This document shows positions 33,860 through 41,082 of a DNA stretch of 64,000 nucleotides, piece after piece. This DNA comes from Streptomyces sp. V4I2 (GTDB lineage: Bacteria; Actinomycetota; Actinomycetes; Streptomycetales; Streptomycetaceae): positions 5,642,001 to 5,706,000 of the forward strand of contig NZ_JAUSZM010000003.1 in the NCBI RefSeq assembly GCF_030817655.1, in the 5' to 3' direction. The first letter of the stretch is position 1. Each line of letters begins with the position of its first letter. Under the pieces are notes generated by a model that ran no database searches, had not been told where the DNA came from, and saw nothing but the letters and a program-made list of their open reading frames with translations. The position numbers and the translations under genes were made by a program.

Positions 33860-34742
33860 GCCAGCAGGTCAGGGCCACCGTCAGACCGACGGCGACCAGC
33901 AGCCAGGAGACCGTGCGCAGGGTGGCCGTGAGGGCGTCGTAGATCGCGCCGGCGGCCGGGTGGTGGGCCGGGTCGGGCAGGTCGGCGAGAGTGAGGCGGC
34001 GGCCCACGGCGACCGCGAGGGCGAGGAGGGCGCCGCCCAGGGCCGTGCCGAGGGCGGTCGCGGTGACCGCGCGGCGGCGGCAGGCGGCGACGGCGATCCC
34101 GGTGGCCGCGAGGACGGCCGCCGTGACGGGCAGCCAGAAACCGGCGACGTCGAGCACGTGGAACCCCTTCCGGAGCCGGGCCAGGTCCTCGGCCGGGAGG
34201 ACGGAGACCTCGATGTGCAGGACCGGGATGCGGTGCGCCAAGGGCACGCGGTCCGCGGTGAGTTCGTCCTTCACCTCGGCGGCGACCGGCGCGAGGTCCA
34301 CCGTCACCGCGCCCTCGCCGCCGCCCCGCAGCGCCCTCAACACCGAGTCGTGCACGGCCCGGTTGCCCGCGTCCCAGGCCGTACGGAAGGCCTCGGTCCG
34401 GGTGAACGAGCGCACCGCGTCCCGCACGAAGGGGCGCATCGCTCCGCCGACGTCCACCTCCCGGATGATTCCGGCGCCGACCGTGTCCGCGATCGCGTCC
34501 CGCACGTGCGGGTCGGAGGCGAGCGGCGCCATCGTGGTGACGTACCGGCTCGTGTCGGCGAGCCCGTACGCCACCCAGGCCGCCAGCGCGCCGAACGGCG
34601 CGAGCAGACAGGCCAGGGCGATGAGTACGGCCGACAGGGCGTTCCGGAGTCGAGTGGACACCCTTCCAGGCAAGACGGGCCACGGCGGGGGTGCGAGCGG
34701 CGTGACTGCGAATGGGCGCACGGGCCGGGGCCGAACGGGCAC
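33756..34742 (-). CDS. actinobacterial membrane protein of unknown function
   Basis: A 328-residue protein with an N-terminal hydrophobic segment (LRNALSAVLIALACLLAPFGALAAW), an extracytoplasmic domain of about 130 residues (ADTSRYVTTMAPLASDPHVRDAIADTV..., common in actinobacterial proteins of this type), then about four closely spaced helices and a basic tail. The start is uncertain: GTG 34742 gives a Pro-rich leader; GTG 34661 would start just before the first helix. The C-terminal 35 codons overlap the MocR gene antisense, so its true end may tolerate variation. No function can be assigned. Confidence 0.75.
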   Translation of the reverse strand: MPVRPRPVRPFAVTPLAPPPWPVLPGRVSTRLRNALSAVLIALACLLAPFGALAAWVAYGLADTSRYVTTMAPLASDPHVRDAIADTVGAGIIREVDVGGAMRPFVRDAVRSFTRTEAFRTAWDAGNRAVHDSVLRALRGGGEGAVTVDLAPVAAEVKDELTADRVPLAHRIPVLHIEVSVLPAEDLARLRKGFHVLDVAGFWLPVTAAVLAATGIAVAACRRRAVTATALGTALGGALLALAVAVGRRLTLADLPDPAHHPAAGAIYDALTATLRTVSWLLVAVGLTVALTCWLTGRYGCPPPFRRGPRASAAPAADPARRRTRARA

Positions 34743-34855
34743 CGGTTCCGGCCGGATTCCGGCCGGAACCCCCCGCGGAACTGGGCATTCCGCTCTCCGG
34801 TGGAGGCCTCACCCGAACGGGTGTTTCCTGGTTCTGGGGAGAAGGAGGCCGATCC

Positions 34856-35455
34856 ATGCGCACCACTCCGGCCCTGCGGACCCTGGCCGCGATCCTGCTC
34901 ACCGGCGGCACCTTCGCCGTCGCGGCAGCGGGAACCTCGGCAGCAGCCGCGACCCCGCCGACGTATGCCGACGGACAAGGCAGCGGCGGATCCGGCGGTC
35001 CGATCTGGGGCACCATCGTCTCCGGTACCGCGCTCAACGTGAGAGCGGCGCCCACCAGCCACTCAGCAGTCGTCGACCGGCTCGCGCCGGGCAGTCAGGA
35101 CCGTGTCGAGTGCAAGGTCCGCGGCCAGAGCGTCAACGGCAACCCGTACTGGTACTGGTTCGTCGGCGCCCAGGGCTGGGCGAGTGCCGCCTTCGTCGAC
35201 ACCGGCGGACACCGGGTACCGACCTGTTCGGACCCGTGCCCGGAATGGAAGGACGACTCCTGGTCCAACCCCGACTGGAACGACCCGGACTGGAACGAGT
35301 CCTGGGCCGTGTCGAGTTCGGGCTCCTGGGCCGTCTCCGGTTCTGGTTCCGGATCCTGGAGCGCCTCGGGCTCGTGGAGCTGGAGCGCGACCGGATCCTC
35401 GTCGGGCGAGAGCGAGGGCGAGGGCGACTGGGAATGGCTCCCGGCCGTGCCGTGA
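34856..35455 (+). CDS. secreted SH3-domain protein with Trp/Ser-rich tail
   Basis: A 199-residue exported protein. A Sec signal (LRTLAAILLTGGTFAVAAAGTSAAAA) is followed by a bacterial SH3 domain (about 50-120; GTALNVRAAPTSHSAVVDRLAPG, WYWFVGAQGWASAAFVD). The tail is odd: WSNPDWNDPDWNESW, then alternating Ser/Gly/Trp (SGSWSASGSWSWSATG), then an acidic end (SGESEGEGDWEW). ATG 34856 has GAAGGAGG at the right distance. SH3b domains bind cell-wall peptides; the Trp-rich tail is not a family feature I know. Confidence 0.88.
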   Translation: MRTTPALRTLAAILLTGGTFAVAAAGTSAAAATPPTYADGQGSGGSGGPIWGTIVSGTALNVRAAPTSHSAVVDRLAPGSQDRVECKVRGQSVNGNPYWYWFVGAQGWASAAFVDTGGHRVPTCSDPCPEWKDDSWSNPDWNDPDWNESWAVSSSGSWAVSGSGSGSWSASGSWSWSATGSSSGESEGEGDWEWLPAVP

Positions 35456-35478
35456 GTGGAGGGATGAGTGAGGGAGGC

Positions 35479-35511
35479 GCAGGGGCCCCGGCGACCGGCC
35501 GGGGCCCCTGC
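35479..35511. terminator. bidirectional terminator
   Basis: A 13-bp perfect stem (35479-35491 with 35499-35511) and a 7-nt loop between the convergent SH3 and membrane-protein genes. Confidence 0.9.
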
Positions 35512-35527
35512 ACCGTACCCGGGCACC

Positions 35528-36004
35528 TCAGCGGATGCGGTTTCCCTGCGCGTCCTCGCGCGTGTAGTAGCGGTAGAAGAACACGCCGAAGATGGCCGCC
35601 GCGATCACCAGGCCCATGACCGTGGACCTGAGCACGCTCGCGCCGGCCTGGCTGTACAGGAAGCCGAACGCCGCGCCCGCGAAGCCGGACTTCGTTATCG
35701 AGTGCAGTTCGCGCTGCAGACGCGGGGCGAACGTCGCCACCGCGATGCACAGCACGATGAACGCGATCGCCGTGGCGAAGCCGAACAGGACGTTCCCGCC
35801 GGTGATGGGCCCGCCGTCGCGCCGGTTGGCCGCGGCCCAGTAGCCGTAGACGAGCCCGAGCACCACGGGGATCGCGTACCGCGCCACCGTGTGGACCCGC
35901 TCGCTGAACAGGTCGGGTGTGCGGCGCGGCCGGGTCATGACGCGCCGGGCCGGACGACGGTGCATGCCCCGCGTGCCGCCGGGCGTGGGTGCCGCTTGAG
36001 CCAT
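35528..36004 (-). CDS. small membrane protein
   Basis: A 158-residue protein with a basic N-terminus (HRRPARRVMTRPRRTPD) and about four hydrophobic segments (YAIPVVLGLVYGYWAA; GNVLFGFATAIAFIVLCIAVA; GFAGAAFGFLYSQAG; VMGLVIAAAIFGVFFYRYY). ATG 36004 has GAGGAG at good spacing; an internal ATG near 35938 is the alternative. No family with known function is recognised. Confidence 0.8.
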   Translation of the reverse strand: MAQAAPTPGGTRGMHRRPARRVMTRPRRTPDLFSERVHTVARYAIPVVLGLVYGYWAAANRRDGGPITGGNVLFGFATAIAFIVLCIAVATFAPRLQRELHSITKSGFAGAAFGFLYSQAGASVLRSTVMGLVIAAAIFGVFFYRYYTREDAQGNRIR

Positions 36005-36234
36005 GAGAGCGCTCCTCTCTCTCCTCGCCCCCGCCTTCCAGAGCACACCTGGGGACAGGCCCTGGCAAGTCGGCGGAGGCGGGTTTCCGGTGCGGATGCG
36101 CGCCTCGCGGGCCCGTGCATCGGTGAGGCCGTGAGCGGCCGAGTACCGAGACCCATGCCGAGCGCCGAGACCCATGAGCGGCCGAGTACGGAGACCGGTG
36201 AGCGGTCGCCGGAGAGTCCTCGCCCGGCCGCAGC

Positions 36235-36688
36235 GTGGCCTGGGTGCCGCCGCTGCTGCTGCTCGGCTTCCCCGCGGATGAGCCCGGCGTGGTGCAGGCC
36301 GTCGTTTTCGGCCACGAGCCGCCGCGGTCGGCCCCTTCGCCGTACGGCCCCTGCCGCCCGGCGACGGCCTCCCGCTGGGCCTCGCCGAGCTCGCTGCGGG
36401 CCTGCCGCCCGTGCACCAGGTGCCCCTCGCCCCCGACGAGACCCTGCTCCTGACCACCGACGGTGTGACCGAGGCCCGCGACGGCACCGGCGGCTTCTAC
36501 CCGCTCGCCGACGAGGTGGCCCGGGCCGTGGCCGCCGACCCGAGCCTGACCGAACCGAGGCTGCTGGTCGCCTTCGTACGGGACGGCACGCTGCGGCACT
36601 GCGGGGCCGACTGGCCGACGACACCACGGTGTTCGCGGTGCGGCGAGCCGCGAACAGGACGCCCGTACCGGGTCGTTTGCAGTCCTGA
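36235..36688 (+). pseudogene. fragment of a SpoIIE-type PP2C phosphatase gene
   Basis: The end of a PP2C phosphatase spread over three frames: WVPPLLLLGFPADEPG (the GH-PPLLL strand), then PLPPGDGLPLGLAEL through APDETLLLTTDGVTEARDG and YPLADEVARAVAADPSL, then after another shift near 36600 LADDTTVFAVRRAANRT to TGA 36686-36688. No N-terminal part is found upstream, where the DNA from 36005 is non-coding in appearance. It is therefore both truncated and frameshifted. Confidence 0.8.
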
Positions 36689-36757
36689 GACACACCTTTG
36701 CAGCCGCAGCGGTTACGGTGCTGCCGTACGTGATCGACGGGGGACGGGGAGGGACCG

Positions 36758-38011
36758 ATGCCGGGAACAGTGCTGCTGCTGGCCGCATCACCGGTGGGCA
36801 AGGGCTGTCTGGTGGACGCGGCGTCCGTACTCCCCGTGCTCGCGGCCGTGCCGCCCGCCGTGCTGTCCGGCACCGACACCGCCAACGTCGTCGAGCTCGC
36901 CGACCCGCTGGAACCCCAGGCCGTCCTCACCCGGCTGCGCGCCGCCGCGACGGCCCCCGGCCCGCTGACCGTGTTCGTCACCGGCCAGCTCCTGCTCGAC
37001 CGCCGCCAGCACCTGCCGCACCTCGCGCTGGCCCGCACCACGTCCGCGACCGTCCGCTACACCGGCTTCCCCTGGCACTGGTTCCGCGAGGAACTGCGCC
37101 TGCGCACACCGGGGACGACGACCCTCCTCCTCGACCTGCACGCGGACGCGGAGACCTGGGCCTGGCTGCGCACCCACCCGCTCGACTCCGGGCGCAGCAG
37201 CGCGGTGTACGGCCGGGTAACGCCGCCGCCGTCGTCCCGGCGGGCGGTGGCCGCGCCGGCGTACATGAAGGCGATCGCGACGATTCTGCGCAGCGGGCGG
37301 CGTCCGCCGGTGTCGCAGTTGCACGAGCAGGCGTTGGCACGGCTGGGGAGCGACGGGTACGGGGACCTGGTCCTGGGGGTGCCCGGCGTCGCGGTGCCCG
37401 TCCCTGGGGGCTCCGCCCCCAGACCCCCGTATCGGCCTGAACGGCCTCGTCCTCAAACTCCCCCACTCTCGGCTTCGCTCGAGCGGGGGGACCCCCACGA
37501 CAGGCTGGGTGATGCGGACCGGCGTCGGGAAAGCGAAGCCGGTCAGCGTCGAGAACGTATCGTCAGGCCCCGTCAGGAACAGGCCGACGACCCCCACGCC
37601 GCCATCACCACCGCCGTCCAGGACGGCCGTCACGACGACGCCGACGCCCTGGCCGCCGAGCACGAGCAGGCCGCCGTACGGGCGCACGGGCGGGCCTCCG
37701 AGCAGGCCCTGCACTGGGCCGAGGTCCGGGCGGATCTGGCGATGTTCGCGGGGGATCCGGTGCGCAGTTGCCGTACCTGGCTGGCGGTGGCGTCGGCCCG
37801 GCTGGGTGCCGGGCAGGCGGTGGACGCGCCCGCCGTGGAGGCGGCCGTGGACCGGGCCCACCACCAGTGGGGGCAGATCGGCGACCCGGCGCGGGCCCGT
37901 GAACTCGGCACCGAACTGGCCGACTTGCGGGCCCGGGTGCCGGGGCGCCGCGAGGGCGCCCTGGACCACATCCGGCGTCAGCTGAGCCAGTTGCAGACAC
38001 TCAGTTCGTGA
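36758..38011 (+). CDS. putative pseudo-caspase/TPR-like protein of the caspase cassette
   Basis: A 417-residue protein not assignable to a named family. The N-terminal half has an alternating beta/alpha pattern (TVLLLAASP, LTVFVTGQLLL about 70-80, TTTLLLDLHADAETWAWL about 120-137) that parallels the caspase two genes downstream (LLFLYFTGHG; RIVVVLDCCFAGNAAWIW). The catalytic His is replaced (TGQ) and the Cys pair is lost (LDLHAD), so I infer a degenerate caspase-like domain. The C-terminal third (HAAITTAVQDGRHDDADALA..., SEQALHWAEVRADLAMFAGD) looks like TPR helices. Between them, residues about 215-247 are encoded by inserted palindromic repeats. The gap of 58 bp to the next gene suggests an operon with it. 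Confidence 0.7.
   Translation: MPGTVLLLAASPVGKGCLVDAASVLPVLAAVPPAVLSGTDTANVVELADPLEPQAVLTRLRAAATAPGPLTVFVTGQLLLDRRQHLPHLALARTTSATVRYTGFPWHWFREELRLRTPGTTTLLLDLHADAETWAWLRTHPLDSGRSSAVYGRVTPPPSSRRAVAAPAYMKAIATILRSGRRPPVSQLHEQALARLGSDGYGDLVLGVPGVAVPVPGGSAPRPPYRPERPRPQTPPLSASLERGDPHDRLGDADRRRESEAGQRRERIVRPRQEQADDPHAAITTAVQDGRHDDADALAAEHEQAAVRAHGRASEQALHWAEVRADLAMFAGDPVRSCRTWLAVASARLGAGQAVDAPAVEAAVDRAHHQWGQIGDPARARELGTELADLRARVPGRREGALDHIRRQLSQLQTLSS
37400..37497. repeat. palindromic repeats inserted within a coding frame
   Basis: Two units. The first (37400-37457) contains a hairpin (TGGGGGC-TCC-GCCCCCA) and reappears inverted at 57587-57646. The second (37459-37497) is a 39-bp unit identical to 45310-45348 and can fold by TCCCCC/GGGGGA pairing. 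Together they encode the linker between the two domains of the host gene without breaking its frame. Confidence 0.85.
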
Positions 38012-38069
38012 AGACGGGGCGCTGCCGACCCCTCCCCCGGCTCCAACAGCGGTGACATGATGCTGAGTT

Positions 38070-38432
38070 ATGGCTGAGGGGGATGGAGTGGCCAACCACG
38101 GCATACGCGTTCGGCTGGACGGGACCGCCAGCGAGGGTGACGTCGGCGCGCTGCGCAAGTGGCTGGAACGGGAGAAACCGCTCGACGAACTGGTGCGGGC
38201 CGGCCGGCTGCAGATCCACGAGCGGCACCGGACGGACGAGCCCGGCGCCCCGATGGGCGTCGGCATGGACATCGTCGTCACGATGATCGGGTCGGGTGCG
38301 GCCATCGTCTTCAACGAGCTGCTGGGGCAGGTCAAGCGGTCCGTGGAGGCCTGGCGGGTCAATCGCAGAGCGGTCGAGGACGGGGATCCGCCCGAGGGCC
38401 GCGTCGACACCGTGGGCCTCGACGACAGGTAG
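38070..38432 (+). CDS. effector-associated constant component EACC1
   Basis: A 120-residue protein matching EACC1, a small component defined by comparative genomics of bacterial conflict systems, where it accompanies caspase-like and other effectors. Features: IRVRLDGTASEGDVGALRKWLERE (the R...L..WL pattern), GAPMGVGMDIVVTMIGSGAAIVFNELLGQV (a hydrophobic helix) and a charged tail. ATG 38070 is used; GTG 38088 is a good alternative with GAGGGGG at ideal spacing. The caspase gene begins 4 bp after its stop. EACC1 is thought to couple sensing to effector activation; the mechanism is unknown. Confidence 0.88.
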   Translation: MAEGDGVANHGIRVRLDGTASEGDVGALRKWLEREKPLDELVRAGRLQIHERHRTDEPGAPMGVGMDIVVTMIGSGAAIVFNELLGQVKRSVEAWRVNRRAVEDGDPPEGRVDTVGLDDR

Positions 38433-38436
38433 GCCG

Positions 38437-41082
38437 GTGACCCGCTTCGACCCGCGTGGACGGGTGAACCGGGCACTGCTGGTGGGGGTCTCCGAGTACG
38501 ACCTCACCAAGCCGCCGCACGGCGTGCCCGGCGACCTTCCCGCCGTCAAGCACAACCTGAACCGGCTCCGGGACGCGCTGCTGCGGGGCCGGGTCTTCGG
38601 CGCGCACGAGATCGCCGTGGCCCGCTCGCCGTCCCTGGACGACTTCGACCACGCCTTACGCAGGACCGCCGAGGAGGCGGAGGGCCTGCTGTTCCTGTAC
38701 TTCACGGGGCACGGAGCCATCCCCAGCGCGGGCGACGAGCTGTTCCTGCAGATGCGCAACGCGAGCGTGGTCGCGGGCGGGCACGCGGTCTTCCCCGGCG
38801 CGGAGATGTTCACCACCGCGCTGACCGTGCTCGCCGCCGGTCCGGCCGAGCGGATCGTGGTGGTCCTCGACTGCTGCTTCGCGGGCAACGCCGCCTGGAT
38901 CTGGGAGACCTTCCGCGACAAGCGGCGCGTGCTGCTGCTGATGAGCGTGCAGGCCAACCACCGCACGGACGCGGGGGACGGTGCGGTACCCACGCCGTTC
39001 ACCGGGGAGCTCGTACAACTCCTGGAGGAAGACGAGGAGTTGACCTTCCAGGAGCTCGCGGACCGGCTGCGGGACCGGATGACGGCGGCGGGGCACAAGA
39101 CGGTGCGCGGGGAGCCGTGGGAGCCGCAGAGCAGGACGGAGCCGGGGGAGGACGTCGTGCTGTCCGCCCGGTCGGCCCCGCCGCTGAGGTGGGCGATGGG
39201 CGGGGCGGGGCCGTGGCCCTCCGGCGAGCACGGGGATCAGCAGCAGAAGCCGGGCGGGCAGCCCGGTGAGGAAGGAAAGAAGGGTGCCGCCCTGCTCCGT
39301 ACCGCCGCGGCGGCCCTCCTCGCCCCGTTCCGCGCCGGAGCCACCGCCGTCACCCGCGCCTGGCGTTGGCTGGGCTCCGTCCTCCGGCGCGCGCCCCTCG
39401 CCCTCGCCGTCGTTCTCGCCCTCGCCGCCGTGAGCCTCGGCTCCTACGGCATCGTCACCCTCACCGGCGGTCCCGCCTCCTGCGGGCCGCCGCTGGAACT
39501 GCGGGTCCTGACCGACCCCGACCTCGCACCGACGGTGAGCGCGGCGGCGGAGGCCTATCTGACGTCGGACGAGAACACCACCGGCGACGGCTGCCGGCGC
39601 AGCGGCATCACCGTCTACAGCGCGGGCTCCGCCGACGCGGTCACCGCGCTCGCCGGGCAGTCGGACGCCTGGCAGGAGCCCCGGGACGAGGACACCAACC
39701 CGCAGCGGGACGTCGGCCCGCAGCCGGACGTCTGGATCCCCGCCACCCCCGCCGAGGCCGCCCGGGTCGCGGCCGCCCAGGACACGGACGCCGTGGCCCG
39801 TCTCGACCCCGACGAGGAGCCGCTGGTGTACTCCCCGGTCGTGCTCGCCGTCCCGAAGAACCTCGCCGCCGGGAACCAGGACGACCTCGCCGGTCCCTCG
39901 CTGACCCGGATGATCAGCGCCCTGCACGAACGCGACACGAAGGCCGAAGTGCGCCGCCCCGACCCGGAGTTCACAGCCGCCGCCCTGCTCGCCACGATCG
40001 GCCTCCATGGCACCGGGGCCGACCCGGTCGGTGCGGAACAGCGCGTCGCCCAGCCCGGTCCGCCCGCCCCGACGGCCACCGACCTGCTGTGCACGCTGCC
40101 CGACGACGACGCCGTGGACAACCGCACCGCCGCCCTGGTCCCCGAGTTCCTGCTGCGCAGCGGAGTCGGCTGCGACCTGGCGACCCGGACGCCCCGGGTC
40201 GCCCACTACCCCGGCGACGTACCGGGGCTGGAGCCGACGTTCGTACGGGTCCGCTGGCAGGACGCCGACCGGGACGAGGCGGCGCGGGACGCGGCGGCCG
40301 AGAACTTCCGCGCCTGGCTCACCGGTGCGGACGGGCAGGCCGCGTTCGCCCGGGACGGCTTCCGTTCCGTGAGCGGCGCGCGTCCCCTGCTGGACGCCGA
40401 CCGTCCGGTCCCCGCCGGGATGCTGTCGGCGCCGGCGCCGCTCGAGGAGACCGCCGGACGGGACGAGATGGAGACGGCACTCACCGACTACCGCGCCGCA
40501 CACGGCCCCGGCCGGGTCCTGTTCCTGCTGGACAGCTCCGGTTCGATGGCCTCCCTGTGGGAGGGTCCCAGCGGCGGGCCCGGCCTGCTCGAACAGTCCC
40601 TGGGCGGGCTCGGGGGCCGGGACGAGTACGGCGTGTGGGCGGTGTCCGGGGCGTCCGGCGACGAAAGCCCGTACGAGACCGTGCTCCCCTTCGGCCGCCA
40701 CACCCGCAAGGAGGCCGAACGCGCCGTCGACGCGGCCCGGGTGCGGGACGCCGAGGCCGATCCGCACGCGGCGCTGCTCGCCGCGCTCGACGACCTGGCC
40801 GCCGACGGCCCGGACGAACGCCCCCGGCTCGTCGTCCACATCACCGACGGCGAGGACGACGACCGGCTGACCGGCGCGAACCTCGACGACGTCCTGACCA
40901 GGGCGGGGGCGGCCGGCGTGCCGGTGACCATGGTGTCCCTGGAAGCCGGCGGCTGCGACCCGGGCCGCCCGGCCACCCGCATCTCCGCCGCGAGCGGCGG
41001 CCGCTGCCTGGACGCCGGCGAGAACCTCGGCGCGGCCCTGACCGACGAGGTCGCCCGCGCCGGAATGGGGGAGGACGGATGA
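38437..41082 (+). CDS. transmembrane caspase fused to solute-binding and VWA domains
   Basis: An 881-residue protein with four modules. (1) A caspase-like peptidase, about 1-260, with the catalytic dyad visible: His92 in YFTGHG and Cys147 in VVLDCCFAG. (2) A basic linker and one membrane helix, about 317-340 (RRAPLALAVVLALAAVSLGSYG), positive on the N-terminal side so the caspase faces the cytoplasm. (3) A periplasmic-binding-protein-like domain, about 350-665 (LELRVLTDPDLAPTVSAAAE, PQPDVWIPATPAEAARV, LVYSPVVLAVPKNL). (4) A VWA domain, about 690-875, with intact MIDAS DSSGSM near 699-704 and HITDGEDDD. Codon 74 is TTA (38656-38658), the bldA-dependent leucine codon. GTG 38437 lies 4 bp after EACC1; its stop overlaps the next gene. 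Confidence 0.9.
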   Translation: MTRFDPRGRVNRALLVGVSEYDLTKPPHGVPGDLPAVKHNLNRLRDALLRGRVFGAHEIAVARSPSLDDFDHALRRTAEEAEGLLFLYFTGHGAIPSAGDELFLQMRNASVVAGGHAVFPGAEMFTTALTVLAAGPAERIVVVLDCCFAGNAAWIWETFRDKRRVLLLMSVQANHRTDAGDGAVPTPFTGELVQLLEEDEELTFQELADRLRDRMTAAGHKTVRGEPWEPQSRTEPGEDVVLSARSAPPLRWAMGGAGPWPSGEHGDQQQKPGGQPGEEGKKGAALLRTAAAALLAPFRAGATAVTRAWRWLGSVLRRAPLALAVVLALAAVSLGSYGIVTLTGGPASCGPPLELRVLTDPDLAPTVSAAAEAYLTSDENTTGDGCRRSGITVYSAGSADAVTALAGQSDAWQEPRDEDTNPQRDVGPQPDVWIPATPAEAARVAAAQDTDAVARLDPDEEPLVYSPVVLAVPKNLAAGNQDDLAGPSLTRMISALHERDTKAEVRRPDPEFTAAALLATIGLHGTGADPVGAEQRVAQPGPPAPTATDLLCTLPDDDAVDNRTAALVPEFLLRSGVGCDLATRTPRVAHYPGDVPGLEPTFVRVRWQDADRDEAARDAAAENFRAWLTGADGQAAFARDGFRSVSGARPLLDADRPVPAGMLSAPAPLEETAGRDEMETALTDYRAAHGPGRVLFLLDSSGSMASLWEGPSGGPGLLEQSLGGLGGRDEYGVWAVSGASGDESPYETVLPFGRHTRKEAERAVDAARVRDAEADPHAALLAALDDLAADGPDERPRLVVHITDGEDDDRLTGANLDDVLTRAGAAGVPVTMVSLEAGGCDPGRPATRISAASGGRCLDAGENLGAALTDEVARAGMGEDG

